Source: Acinetobacter sp. ANC 4910
GTDB lineage: Bacteria > Pseudomonadota > Gammaproteobacteria > Pseudomonadales > Moraxellaceae
DNA: 64,000 nucleotides
Assembly (NCBI RefSeq): GCF_004331035.1
Contig: NZ_SJNT01000006.1
Span: 62,001-126,000 of the forward strand
Reading direction: 5' to 3'
A program made the position numbers and the translations under genes. The stretch's first letter is position 1. Every line of letters starts with the position of its first letter. The notes under the pieces were generated by a model that saw nothing but the letters and a program-made list of their open reading frames with translations, did no database searches and was not told where the DNA came from. Of this stretch, positions 46,609-55,454 are shown piece by piece.

Positions 46609-46631
46609 CTTTCTCGGGGGAGATATTTTTA

Positions 46632-47372
46632 ATGAAACTGACTCAAATTGCGGCGACATGTGCATTGGCTACTGCAGCAACTTTTACTCAAGCTGCGCCA
46701 ATCTGGCAAGATTTTAGTATCACAGGTTTATATGGTGAAGATTATCAACTGATTGCACGTGAAGATGAGCAAACAACGGTAACTTTTGAATACGCCGCAA
46801 AATTGCAATACGGTGATTTTTTCGCTTTTGCTGACCGCACCAACAATGATGTTGATGGTAATCAAACCTATTTTGAAGCTTCTCCGCGTTTGAGCCTTGG
46901 TGCAGTCTCTGGTCAAAAACTTGAGTTAGGCCCAATTAAAGATGTATTGGTTGCAACGACTTGGGAAGGTGGCACAGGTGGAGCAGATGGTAAAGGCTTC
47001 AATAACTACTTATATGGTATTGGTGTAGATTTAGCGATTCCATATTTCCAATATGCACAAGTTAACCTTTACAAAGCCGACAATGATTTGCAAAAAGATG
47101 ACTACCAAATGACTTTGGTTTACGGTGTGCCATTTAAAGTGGGTTCAGAAGACTTCTTGGTTGATGGCTTCTTAGACTGGTCAACTGCTGAAAAAGGTGA
47201 TCACGCGAGTGAAATGAACTGGACCACGCAGTGGAAATGGAATGTGGGTAAACACATTTCTCCAAACACACGTTTATACCTCGGTACTGAATGGTCAGTA
47301 TGGAACAACAAATACGGTATTTCGGGTAAAGACGAAAATAACGTCAGTGCTTTAATTAAATACCATTTCTAA
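46632..47372 (+). CDS. Tsx/OmpK-like nucleoside-channel outer-membrane protein
   Basis: 246 residues with a signal peptide (about 1-20, cleaving after TQAA). Mature start PIWQDFSITGLYGEDYQL and the blocks FFAFADRTNN, TYFEASPRLSLG, VLVATTWEGG, FLVDGFLDWS and the C-terminal IKYHF fit the Tsx/OmpK nucleoside channel family. It probably lets nucleosides diffuse through the outer membrane. ATG 46632 has GGGGGAG upstream; the in-frame extension to 46488 would hide the signal peptide. It neighbours puuE (purine catabolism), a plausible functional link. Confidence 0.82.
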   Translation: MKLTQIAATCALATAATFTQAAPIWQDFSITGLYGEDYQLIAREDEQTTVTFEYAAKLQYGDFFAFADRTNNDVDGNQTYFEASPRLSLGAVSGQKLELGPIKDVLVATTWEGGTGGADGKGFNNYLYGIGVDLAIPYFQYAQVNLYKADNDLQKDDYQMTLVYGVPFKVGSEDFLVDGFLDWSTAEKGDHASEMNWTTQWKWNVGKHISPNTRLYLGTEWSVWNNKYGISGKDENNVSALIKYHF

Positions 47373-47388
47373 GGGTTTAATAGGCGTT

Positions 47389-47418
47389 AAAAAAGCAAGA
47401 CATCGGTCTTGCTTTTTT
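47389..47418 (+). terminator. terminator of the Tsx-like gene
   Basis: Stem AAAAAAGCAAGAC/GTCTTGCTTTTTT with a 4-base loop, 16 bases past the stop codon. It may also serve the convergent gene ending at 47444. Confidence 0.9.
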
Positions 47419-47443
47419 ATGGCTAAATGAAAAGTTCCATCGT

Positions 47444-47944
47444 TTAAATTAAGCGTTTTGGACGTAAATTCTCTGCAATGAGACTGATCACCGCATGATT
47501 TTGTTGCATGGCATTTCGATAAAAGCTTTTTAATTGAGTCAACAATAAGGTCAATTCAGCTTGATCCAATTGAGCGGTATTATTCCCCAATAACTGAGCA
47601 ACATCGGAAGTAGGACGGTGTTGCAGACAATATTTTTGCAAATCTTCTGTGCTGATTTGTTCGAGTGCCTGCGTTAATTCCATGACATGAACCGCAGGGT
47701 TATAACGTGCAACAGGTTTTAATTTTGGATGTTCTGAAATTGGATATTCCGCATAAATTAAATCATGCAAACTCAAACTTGCTGAACTATGTTGGCTCAA
47801 GATCTGATCCAACACCGGCCACAGTTTCCCCAAATCGATTTGTTGCTGTAAGTTTGGTGCATGTTCTATATCCTTCATGCTGTAGGCATCAAGCATCAAA
47901 TTTTCTAAATCATTCGGGGCAATGCTAAAAAGAAACGCGTCCAT
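47444..47944 (-). CDS. hypothetical protein, DUF1877-like size, unknown
   Basis: About 166 residues, no signal peptide or membrane helix. MDAFLFSIAPNDLENLMLD begins a protein with a LGKLWPVLDQIL block, a Tyr/Pro-rich YAEYPISEHPKL, and a C-terminal helical part (LTLLLTQLKSFYRNAMQQNHAVISLI). The length and the 'LxKxWxxLxxIL' style recall the YfbM/DUF1877 group, but I would not claim membership. ATG 47944 has AAGAAGG 8 bases upstream. Cytoplasmic, single gene. Confidence 0.55.
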   Translation of the reverse strand: MDAFLFSIAPNDLENLMLDAYSMKDIEHAPNLQQQIDLGKLWPVLDQILSQHSSASLSLHDLIYAEYPISEHPKLKPVARYNPAVHVMELTQALEQISTEDLQKYCLQHRPTSDVAQLLGNNTAQLDQAELTLLLTQLKSFYRNAMQQNHAVISLIAENLRPKRLI

Positions 47945-48134
47945 GATGAGCACCTTCTTATATTTATTGAAATTAGCTTAGCTCGATTTGCACGGCAAAA
48001 CACTCGCTAAAATGTGTCAATTCAACAGTAGTTTGTAACCCAAGAAGCCAACGATTTTATTTCTGGTGGTCTTATTCAATACTCGCTGTGTCGACACAGG
48101 CCATGTCGCTACAACCATTTGGAGATTTCAATTC

Positions 48135-48150
48135 CTACGGTTTGCCGTAG
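48135..48150 (+). repeat. short hairpin in leader of the 48.2 kb gene
   Basis: Perfect arms CTACGG/CCGTAG with loop TTTG, 35 bases before the ATG at 48186. Upstream (48088-48105) is a second small dyad around GTGTCGACAC. Role unknown. Confidence 0.35.
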
Positions 48151-48185
48151 AATAATCCTGACTCTATTCTTCTATTTGAATAACA

Positions 48186-48935
48186 ATGAATATTTTTAAA
48201 ATTTTAGCACTTGGCTGCACAATCAGTGTCTTTCTATCATTTTCCAGCACTCAGGCTGCGGAATGGAACTATGAACAAGAATTACAACAAGGCTGTGGCA
48301 AGCTGAAACAATACGCCCGATTGGGTAAGCAATATTACGACCAAAAACAATATGCCAAAGCCCTAACCCAATTTGAAGATCAGGCGGCTTGGTCTCACTT
48401 TTGCCAAATCAATGCCGAAGAGAGTGGTGTTAATGTTACAGATCGTGAGATCGAAATTGCCAACAACAATGTCGGGCTGACCTATGCCAAACTGAGCAAA
48501 CCCCTTTGGGCACGTGCATGGTTTCTACGTAACCCCGATTCTAAAATGAGCCAGTTTAATTTATCCCAATTACCCAAAATGCAACAATCGACATCATTGG
48601 CAGGAACTTATGTGGCAAAAAATGGGTTCGGACAATGGGACACCATCACCGTAAAGAAACTTAAAAATGCTTATCAAATTGAATTTGAAGGTTATTACTT
48701 CGGTTTACGCGGTCTGATTTATGGTCCCAATCTCGGCAGCTTTGAGGTAGAAATGCCGTTAAATCAGAAACATGCTGTGTACCATTATGAAGACTGTCAG
48801 ATTGATTTAACCTTTGCCTCACACCCACAGCAGGGACAGCAAATTGTGGTGGAAGAACAGCAAAATACATCGGGCTGTGGCTTTGGGCACAATGTTTCAG
48901 CCAGTGGTACGTATTTGAAGGTAGAAGCTAAATAA
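48186..48935 (+). CDS. secreted protein with TPR-like N-terminal part, unknown
   Basis: 249 residues with a signal peptide (about 1-24, cleaving after TQA). The mature N-terminal half is helical (KQYARLGKQYYDQKQYAKALTQFEDQA and IANNNVGLTYAKLSKPLWARAWF), like one or two TPR repeats. The C-terminal half is strand-rich with three cysteines (YEDCQIDLTF, TSGCGFGH). Periplasmic or lipid-free secreted. I do not recognise the family. It may be co-transcribed with the PLD-like gene 40 bases downstream. Confidence 0.6.
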   Translation: MNIFKILALGCTISVFLSFSSTQAAEWNYEQELQQGCGKLKQYARLGKQYYDQKQYAKALTQFEDQAAWSHFCQINAEESGVNVTDREIEIANNNVGLTYAKLSKPLWARAWFLRNPDSKMSQFNLSQLPKMQQSTSLAGTYVAKNGFGQWDTITVKKLKNAYQIEFEGYYFGLRGLIYGPNLGSFEVEMPLNQKHAVYHYEDCQIDLTFASHPQQGQQIVVEEQQNTSGCGFGHNVSASGTYLKVEAK

Positions 48936-48975
48936 CCTACATCTTTTTCTTTATAATTTTTTTGAGGGTAATAAA

Positions 48976-49677
48976 ATGGCGAAATTCTTAAATACCAGTG
49001 CAACTAATTTTTTTCTAGAAGAATTAATAAAAAATGCCAGAGAACGTTTGATTCTGATTAGTCCCTATTTGAGGCTCAATGATCGTATTAAAGAATTACT
49101 CGAAGATAAGAACCGCTTAAAAATTGATATTCGTATTATTTATGGCAAAAGTGATTTGCATCCTGATGAAATTAAATGGATGCAACAACTGGATTATGTT
49201 CGAATTAGTTTTTGTAAAAATTTACATGCTAAATGCTATCTCAGTGAAGAGACCTGTATTGTTTCAAGCTTAAACCTTTATGAGTTTAGCCAAGTCAATA
49301 ATAATGAAATGGGCATTTTAATTTCTAAGGATGAGGATGCCCAAGTCTTTAAAGATGCTTATGAAGAAGCACAAAGAATTATTCGAATTAGCGATGAAGT
49401 TCGAATTTCTTTAGATGAAGTAAAATCCGAACAAGCCAAAGCTGAGATGACTCAAGAAGATTCAGATCACTCGACTAAACTTACCTCTTCAAAATTAGCC
49501 GCAAAGCATAAAATTAAGACAGGTGAGCTTTTAGAAATTTTTGTCGAGAAAGGGCTACTGCAATTAAATGAAACCGGTAAACATTATTTAACTGAACAAG
49601 GTAAAGCTGTCGGTGGAGAATTCAGACCAAGCCAATATGGCGGTTATTTTTTATGGTCGGAAAATATGAGTATTTAA
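48976..49677 (+). CDS. phospholipase-D-fold nuclease-like protein
   Basis: 233 residues, no signal peptide. The N-terminal 130 residues resemble the PLD/Nuc superfamily: RERLILISPYLRL, strand IDIRIIYGKSD and the HKD-type block KNLHAKCYLSEETCIVSSLNLYEFSQ, with the expected His and Lys and a following SSxN. Only one HKD motif is present, so it would act as a dimer, as bacterial Nuc does. The C-terminal part (TSSKLAAKHKIKTGELLEIFVEKGLL...TGKHYLTEQGKAVGGEF) looks like a small winged-helix/KilAC-type domain. GAGGG is 8 bases upstream. Nuclease activity is inferred. Confidence 0.65.
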   Translation: MAKFLNTSATNFFLEELIKNARERLILISPYLRLNDRIKELLEDKNRLKIDIRIIYGKSDLHPDEIKWMQQLDYVRISFCKNLHAKCYLSEETCIVSSLNLYEFSQVNNNEMGILISKDEDAQVFKDAYEEAQRIIRISDEVRISLDEVKSEQAKAEMTQEDSDHSTKLTSSKLAAKHKIKTGELLEIFVEKGLLQLNETGKHYLTEQGKAVGGEFRPSQYGGYFLWSENMSI

Positions 49678-49687
49678 TTAGAATTAA

Positions 49688-49729
49688 AACCTCTTAAACT
49701 ACCCAAATAGCTTAAGAGGTTATTTTTTA
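49688..49729. terminator. bidirectional terminator between the PLD-like gene and urtE
   Basis: Arms AACCTCTTAA (49688-49697) and TTAAGAGGTT (49712-49721), then a T-rich run. It overlaps the end of urtE slightly and can serve both convergent transcripts. Confidence 0.7.
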
Positions 49730-50425
49730 AATCGCCACTAAATCTTTAATGCCTTTTTCAGGCATTTCTGTGCCCCTTCCCTGAGCAATCACTTGACCAC
49801 GTGCCATCACGGTATAGCCATCTGCCAGTTCTTCAGCAAAGTCATAAAACTGTTCCACCAAGATGATGGCCATATCGCCACCATCGGCCAGCTTACGAAT
49901 CACCCGACCAATATCTTTAATAATGGACGGCTGAATACCCTCTGTCGGTTCATCCAAAATCAAGACTTTGGGTTCAGAAGCCAGTGCACGGGCAATTGCC
50001 AATTGCTGTTGCTGTCCTCCCGATAAATCCCCTCCACGGCGATGCTTCATTTCATGAAGTATAGGAAAAATGTCATACAGATATTCAGGTACTTTTTTGG
50101 TTTTGGCACCAGAGAACTTCGCCATGCCAATTAAAATATTTTCTTCTACAGTTAAAGTCGAAAAAATATCACGTCCTTGTGGGACATAAGCTAAACCCGC
50201 CCGTACTCGCTGTTCAGGACTCAATTTAGAAATGTCTTTGCCATCCAATACAATCTGTCCCGACTTAATCGGTAAAATCCCCATCAGACATTTCAGCAAG
50301 GTGGTTTTACCGACACCATTGCGCCCCAAAACCACCGAACATTCTCCTATGGGTGCCTGAAACGATACATCACGTAAAATGTGGCTGCCGCCATAATATT
50401 GGTTTACTGCATTCACTTCTAACAT
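49727..50425 (-). CDS. urtE: urea ABC transporter ATP-binding subunit UrtE
   Basis: LivF-like ATPase of the high-affinity urea importer, about 232 residues. Walker A is VLGRNGVGKTTLLK (about 36-49), the signature is LSGGQQQQLAIARAL, and Walker B is VLILDEPTEGIQPSI; EPTEGIQPSIIKDI is characteristic of UrtE. ATG 50425 (MLEVNAVNQYYG) has AAGGAG 6 bases upstream; a longer in-frame start at 50458 lies inside urtD. Last gene of urtABCDE. Confidence 0.95.
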   Translation of the reverse strand: MLEVNAVNQYYGGSHILRDVSFQAPIGECSVVLGRNGVGKTTLLKCLMGILPIKSGQIVLDGKDISKLSPEQRVRAGLAYVPQGRDIFSTLTVEENILIGMAKFSGAKTKKVPEYLYDIFPILHEMKHRRGGDLSGGQQQQLAIARALASEPKVLILDEPTEGIQPSIIKDIGRVIRKLADGGDMAIILVEQFYDFAEELADGYTVMARGQVIAQGRGTEMPEKGIKDLVAI

Positions 50426-50435
50426 GTGCTGCTCC

Positions 50436-51254
50436 TTAACGTCCCAAGTATTTTTCAATCACGTCTTCATTGGCTTGGACTTCTGCCAGCGTGCCTTCTG
50501 CCAGAATTGCACCCTGCGCCAACACCGTGACTTTTTCACTGATGGTGTCAATAAAGCTCATGTCATGTTCAACCACCACCAAGGTATGCTCTTTTTTTAG
50601 TTCCAGACACAGTTCCGCAGTACGCTCAGTTTCTGCATCGGTCATACCCGCCACGGGTTCATCCAGTAAAATCAGTTTCGGACGTTGCATCAATAACATG
50701 CCTATTTCTAACCATTGTTTTTGACCATGCGACAACAAACCCGCAGGTTTCTTAACCAATTCTTTTAAACGAATCTGTTCAAGGGTTTGATCCAGTGCCA
50801 TCTGCACCTCTGCATCTAATTTACTGAAAAAGCTTTTTTTCACTCGCTTATCTTTGGGTGCAGCCAACAATAAATTTTCCAGTACAGTAAAATTTTCAAA
50901 TACGGTGGGTTTCTGGAATTTACGCCCAATGCCCGCTTCAGCAATTTGTTCGGTACTCATCTTGGCCAAATCATAAGTTTGACCAAAAAAGGCTGAACCT
51001 TCTGTAGGACGGGTTTTACCTGTAATCACATCCATCAACGTGGTTTTACCTGCCCCGTTGGGACCAATAATGCAGCGCAATTCGCCTTGTTCGATATACA
51101 GCGACAGATCGTTGAGGGCCCGAAAAGAGTCAAACCAGACACTGACTTTTTCCAAATACAGCGCTATCCCGTGGCTAAAATCGGCACCTTGTTCTTTGGG
51201 CCGCCCATAACCTTCTGAAGCATGTCCACCGTGGGGCTGAATAATTTCACTCAT
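50436..51254 (-). CDS. urtD: urea ABC transporter ATP-binding subunit UrtD
   Basis: LivG-like ATPase, 272 residues. Walker A IIGPNGAGKTTLMD (about 62-75), signature LSHGQKQWLEIGMLL, Walker B LILLDEPVAGMTDAE, typical of UrtD. The first 25 residues are a His/Gly-rich extension common in UrtD. Its ATG overlaps the urtC stop by 4 bases, so translational coupling is expected. Confidence 0.95.
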   Translation of the reverse strand: MSEIIQPHGGHASEGYGRPKEQGADFSHGIALYLEKVSVWFDSFRALNDLSLYIEQGELRCIIGPNGAGKTTLMDVITGKTRPTEGSAFFGQTYDLAKMSTEQIAEAGIGRKFQKPTVFENFTVLENLLLAAPKDKRVKKSFFSKLDAEVQMALDQTLEQIRLKELVKKPAGLLSHGQKQWLEIGMLLMQRPKLILLDEPVAGMTDAETERTAELCLELKKEHTLVVVEHDMSFIDTISEKVTVLAQGAILAEGTLAEVQANEDVIEKYLGR

Positions 51255-52324
51255 GCATCATGCTCCTTTTTAAAACGATCAAATAAACCAATCACCCCTT
51301 TCGGCAGGAATAAAGTCACCACAACAAATAAACCACCCAGAATCAACAACCACGCTTCTGGATATGCCACGGTAAAGTAAGTCTTCACCGCATTAATTAA
51401 ACCGGCTCCCAGAATTGGACCAATTAAAGTGCCACGTCCACCCGCTGCGACCCAAACTGCCATTTCAATCGAGTTCACAGGGTTCATTTCACTTGGATTA
51501 ATAATTCCTGCTTGTGGTACATAGAGTGCCCCTGCAATGCCTGCAATCACGGCAGATAAGACCCATGCCGACAGCTTGTACCATAAGGTTCGGTAACCTA
51601 AATATTGCAGGCGGTTCTCGCTGTCACGAATTGCACCCAATACCCGACCATAAGGCTGATGCATTAAATAACGTAAGCCCAGATAACACAGCAGCAATAC
51701 CAATGCCGTTAAAAAACAGAGCGTCGCCCGCATAGGAGCCGAAGTAATATCCATGCCCAAAATGGTTTTAAACCCCGTGAAACCATTGTTGCCGCCAAAG
51801 CCTGTTTCATTACGGAAAAATAGTAATGCAGCAGCAAAAGTCATGGCTTGGGTGATGATGGAGAAATACACACCTTTAATTTTAGAACGGAACGCAAAGA
51901 AGCCAAAAATGAATGCGATCAGACCTGGAACCATCACCACCAACACCAAAGCCCACAGGAAATGTTCCGTGCCGACCCAATACCACGGTAATTCGGTCCA
52001 ACTTAAAAAACGCATGAAGTCCGGAAGCGCTGACCCCGCCGATTCACGCATCAAATACATGCCAAACGCATAACCGCCTAAGGCAAAATACAGTCCATGC
52101 CCCAAGCTTAAAATGCCTGCATAGCCCCAGACCAAATCCAAAGCCAATGCCACAAGCGCCAAGCACATAATTTTGCCAATTAACGTGACCCAATAAGCAG
52201 AGAGATGCAAAGCTGATTCGGCGGGTAATAGATGCAACCACGGTAGAATCAGCATCACAGCAAAACATGCCGCGATCGCAAAGGCGCTATAAGATTTATC
52301 GGCAAATAAAGTTGTTATTTTCAT
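51251..52324 (-). CDS. urtC: urea ABC transporter permease UrtC
   Basis: LivM-like permease, 357 residues with about ten hydrophobic helices. Typical blocks: LALDLVWGYAGILSLGHGLYFALGGYAFGMYL (about 60-91), FNETGFGGNNGFTGF-like sequence, GRVLGAIRDSENRLQYLGY (coupling loop to the ATPase) and EMAVWVAAGGRGTLIGPILGA. It is 5 bases downstream of urtB and overlaps urtD. Confidence 0.95.
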   Translation of the reverse strand: MKITTLFADKSYSAFAIAACFAVMLILPWLHLLPAESALHLSAYWVTLIGKIMCLALVALALDLVWGYAGILSLGHGLYFALGGYAFGMYLMRESAGSALPDFMRFLSWTELPWYWVGTEHFLWALVLVVMVPGLIAFIFGFFAFRSKIKGVYFSIITQAMTFAAALLFFRNETGFGGNNGFTGFKTILGMDITSAPMRATLCFLTALVLLLCYLGLRYLMHQPYGRVLGAIRDSENRLQYLGYRTLWYKLSAWVLSAVIAGIAGALYVPQAGIINPSEMNPVNSIEMAVWVAAGGRGTLIGPILGAGLINAVKTYFTVAYPEAWLLILGGLFVVVTLFLPKGVIGLFDRFKKEHDA

Positions 52325-52329
52325 CTGGT

Positions 52330-53955
52330 TTACTCCACGAAGCGCCCTTTAATGGCAAACAAACCTTGTGGACGTTTCTGAATAAACAGAATCACAAGCA
52401 CCAACAGAATAATTTTGGCCAGTACTGCACCTAAACCAATTTCCAACACCGTCCCACTGATGCCCAGACCCAAGGCGGCCAGTACGGCACCCCAGACTTG
52501 TCCAACACCGCCAACCACAACCACCAAGAAGGCATCAATAATGTAGTTTTGCCCCAAGTCTGGACCGACATTCCCCACTTGCGCCAAGGCGCAGCCTGCC
52601 AAACCAGCTAATCCCGAACCCAAACCAAATGCCAACATATCAATGCGTGCCGAGCGAATGCCCACCGCACGAGCCATCTGACGGTTTTGTGTCACCGCTC
52701 GAACAAATAAACCAAAGCGGGTTTTATTGAGGAGATAGACCAACAGCAAGAGCACTGCGACGGTAAAGACAATGATGGCAATGCGGTTATATGGCAGCAT
52801 TAAACTTGGCGTTAAAGAAATACCGCCTGAAAGCCATGAAATATTAGAGACTTCAACATTTTGTGCACCAAAAATCATCCGCACCAATTGCATCAGGATG
52901 AGGCTAACGCCAAAGGTTGCCAGCAAAGTTTCCAGTTGTCTGCCGTATAAGGGACGAATCACAGTGCGTTCAATCAACATACCAATCAAGGCACTCACCA
53001 AAAATGCGGCTGGAATAGCGATCACTAAGTACCAGTCTAGATATTGTCCTAAATGGGTTTTAAATAGGCTTTGCACCACATACGTGGTGTAGGCACCGAT
53101 CATAATCAGCTCACCATGTGCCATATTAATCACGCCCAATAGACCATAGGTAATCGCTAAACCCAAAGCCGCCAACAGCAAAATACTAGCGGTACTGAAG
53201 CCTGAAAAAATGTGTCCTGCCCATTCACTGGCTTGTAAGCGAGTTTTAATACTGCTTTTTGCAGCCTGCAAAGCCGCTTCAAGCTCAGGATTTAGGTTCG
53301 CTTGGGTGAGCTCTTGCTCCATCACGGCTAAGACATCAGGACGATCCGATGTGGACAAAGTCTGCACGGCCTGTAGCTTGACCAAAGCATCGGGACTGTT
53401 TAAATCCATCCGCGCTTTTAACTGTGCTAAACGCGCTTTGACTTTGTTGTTCTGTTCTTGCAGATAGAGTTGGCGAATCCAAACTGGATCGAGTTCATCT
53501 AAATTATTTTCTAGAATATCAATCGCTTCTAAACGTTGCGTCGTTTCATCCGATTTCAATTTTACTTTAGCTTGCCCAAAACTGAGTGCTTTACGCAACG
53601 TATTCACCAAAGTGACTTGAGATAAATCGGCAGGCCACGTACTTAGTGCTTGCATGGCAGGATATTGATATAACTTCTCATCATTTTTTAAGAGATAGGT
53701 TTGACCTGCGCCATCTCGATACAGTTCATTTTGATCAATATACGCCACCAATTGATCGAGGCTTTCAATACTGGCAGGCCATTGGTTTAACATGGCACGG
53801 CGTTCAGCAAAATCAGCCTTAACAAAGCGCTGAATCGGATCAGCCTGTTGCACTTGAAGCGGCGCATTGGACAATGATGTTTCGGCCCACACAGGATGGA
53901 AGAATAATTGCAGGCAGGCGCACAGCAGCGCTACACAATAGCTTTTAATCGACAT
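52330..53955 (-). CDS. urtB: urea ABC transporter permease UrtB
   Basis: LivH-like permease, about 541 residues. A signal-like N-terminus (about 1-26) and a roughly 220-residue helical periplasmic domain precede the membrane part, as usual for UrtB. Membrane blocks: AALGLAITYGLLGVINMAHGELIMIGAYTTYV and LLATFGVSLILMQLVRMIFGAQNVEVSN; then GLFVRAVTQNRQMARAVGI (coupling loop). ATG 53955 has GGGGGAG 7 bases upstream. Confidence 0.95.
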   Translation of the reverse strand: MSIKSYCVALLCACLQLFFHPVWAETSLSNAPLQVQQADPIQRFVKADFAERRAMLNQWPASIESLDQLVAYIDQNELYRDGAGQTYLLKNDEKLYQYPAMQALSTWPADLSQVTLVNTLRKALSFGQAKVKLKSDETTQRLEAIDILENNLDELDPVWIRQLYLQEQNNKVKARLAQLKARMDLNSPDALVKLQAVQTLSTSDRPDVLAVMEQELTQANLNPELEAALQAAKSSIKTRLQASEWAGHIFSGFSTASILLLAALGLAITYGLLGVINMAHGELIMIGAYTTYVVQSLFKTHLGQYLDWYLVIAIPAAFLVSALIGMLIERTVIRPLYGRQLETLLATFGVSLILMQLVRMIFGAQNVEVSNISWLSGGISLTPSLMLPYNRIAIIVFTVAVLLLLVYLLNKTRFGLFVRAVTQNRQMARAVGIRSARIDMLAFGLGSGLAGLAGCALAQVGNVGPDLGQNYIIDAFLVVVVGGVGQVWGAVLAALGLGISGTVLEIGLGAVLAKIILLVLVILFIQKRPQGLFAIKGRFVE

Positions 53956-54002
53956 GAAAAGACTCCCCCTCACAAGGCACATGGTCTGTTATCGGAATGA
54001 AT

Positions 54003-54035
54003 AAAACGAAAAGACCTGCTGCCGTAACAGCAGGT
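54003..54035 (-). terminator. intra-operon terminator between urtA and urtB
   Basis: Stem ACCTGCTG/CAGCAGGT with a 6-base loop. Read on the minus strand it is followed by CTTTTCGTTTT, 9 bases past the urtA stop. It should reduce read-through into urtBCDE, giving more binding protein than permease, as is common for ABC importers. Confidence 0.75.
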
Positions 54036-54044
54036 TGAGGGGAG

Positions 54045-55328
54045 TTATTTTGGAATGTACGGGCTCCAAGGCTCCGCTTTAATGGTATTGGCGGTTTTAT
54101 ACACCACATCAAACTGACCATCGCCACGAATCTCACCAATCATGACTGGCTTGTGTAAGTGGTGATTGCTTTCATCCATTTTTAGGGTATAGCCTGACGG
54201 TGCAGCGAAAGTTTGACCTGCCATGGCATCCCGAACTTTATCAACGTCGGTTGTACCCGCTTTTTCTACTGCCTGCTTCCACATGTTAATCCCGACATAG
54301 GTCGCTTCCATGGGATCATTGGTCACCAATTTATTTGCATTTGGTAGTTTGTATTCCACCGCATACTGCTTCATTTTGTTCACGAACTCAGTATTTTTCG
54401 GATTTTTCACCGACATGAAGTAGTTCCATGCCGCCAAATGACCTACCAAGGGTTTGGTATCAATCCCCCGTAATTCTTCTTCACCGACCGAGAACGCCAT
54501 GACTGGAATATCCGAGGCTTTAATACCCTGATTACCTAACTCACGGTAGAACGGCACATTTGAGTCGCCATTAATGGTGGAAATGACCGCGGTTTTCTTG
54601 CCTGCTGCAAATTTCTTCACATTACCGACAATGGTTTGATAGTTGCTATGACCAAATGGCGTGTACTCTTCCATAATGTCCGCATCGGCAATGCCTTTCG
54701 ACTTTAGGAAAGCCCGTAAAATTTTATTGGTGGTGCGTGGGTAAACATAATCGGTGCCTAACAATACAAAACGTTCAGCTTTCCCCCCTTCTTCACTCAT
54801 TAGGTATTCCACGGCTGGAATCGCTTGTTGATTTGGGGCTGCACCCGTATAGAAAATATTCTTCGACTGCTCTTGCCCTTCATACTGTACAGGGTAGAAC
54901 AACAGACCATTCAACTCTTCAACCACAGGCAACACCGATTTACGTGATACCGATGTCCAACAGCCAAAAATCACTGCCACTTTATCTTGGGTAATCAACT
55001 GACGGGCTTTCTCTGCAAACAACGGCCAGTCCGAAGCAGGGTCAACCACCACAGGTTCTAATTTTTTACCCAATACCCCGCCATTGGCATTAATTTCATT
55101 AATCGCCATCAGTGCCGTATCTTTCAGCGAAGTTTCGGAAATGGCCATAGTGCCTGACAGAGAATGTAAAATACCCACTTTAATGGTGTCGCCACTGGCT
55201 GCAGGTGCTTTGGCTTCTGATGCCGCAGTTTCGGTTTTTTCTGCCGGTTTTGAACAACCTGTTAATGCCATGCTCCCTGCTATTGCTGCCGCCAAAAGGG
55301 TTTTGCTCAATAATTTTTGTTGGAACAT
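54045..55328 (-). CDS. urtA: urea ABC transporter substrate-binding protein UrtA
   Basis: Periplasmic urea-binding component, about 427 residues. The N-terminus has a lipobox (AGSMALTGC, Cys near 25), so it is probably a lipoprotein tethered to a membrane. Type I periplasmic-binding fold: DTIKVGILHSLSGTMAISE, VIFGCWTSVSRKSVLPVVEE, LFYPVQYEGQEQSKNIFYTGAAPNQQ and LLGTDYVYPRTTN match UrtA. ATG 55328 has GGAG 8 bases upstream. First gene of urtABCDE; a sigma-54-like promoter lies about 52-67 bases upstream. Confidence 0.95.
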   Translation of the reverse strand: MFQQKLLSKTLLAAAIAGSMALTGCSKPAEKTETAASEAKAPAASGDTIKVGILHSLSGTMAISETSLKDTALMAINEINANGGVLGKKLEPVVVDPASDWPLFAEKARQLITQDKVAVIFGCWTSVSRKSVLPVVEELNGLLFYPVQYEGQEQSKNIFYTGAAPNQQAIPAVEYLMSEEGGKAERFVLLGTDYVYPRTTNKILRAFLKSKGIADADIMEEYTPFGHSNYQTIVGNVKKFAAGKKTAVISTINGDSNVPFYRELGNQGIKASDIPVMAFSVGEEELRGIDTKPLVGHLAAWNYFMSVKNPKNTEFVNKMKQYAVEYKLPNANKLVTNDPMEATYVGINMWKQAVEKAGTTDVDKVRDAMAGQTFAAPSGYTLKMDESNHHLHKPVMIGEIRGDGQFDVVYKTANTIKAEPWSPYIPK

Positions 55329-55379
55329 CTTCAGTTCTCCACGCATTTTGTGATTTTTGGTTATGTCTGCCCAGAGTAT

Positions 55380-55395
55380 TCAATTTCCATGCCAA
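55380..55395 (-). promoter_or_regulatory. candidate sigma-54 promoter of urtABCDE
   Basis: Minus strand TTGGCATG-N4-TTGA matches the sigma-54 consensus TTGGCACG-N4-TTGC in most positions, including both GG and the correct spacing; the -12 GC is GA. A start site would fall about 40 bases before the urtA ATG. Nitrogen control of urea uptake by NtrC fits, but an NtrC site is not clear. Confidence 0.45.
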
Positions 55396-55454
55396 CTGAA
55401 TAAGATGTTGTTTTTATTATATTAAATATTAAAATTCGATTTATTTCATTGATC

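Larger units (their letters stand above)
46124..46631 (+). other. puuE-tsx intergenic region
   Basis: 508 bases. It holds a long imperfect hairpin (46153-46207), then AT-rich sequence and a promoter-like pair just before the Tsx-like gene. Frames from 46093 and 46488 lack ribosome binding sites and are not called. I see no RNA gene beyond the hairpin. Confidence 0.55.
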
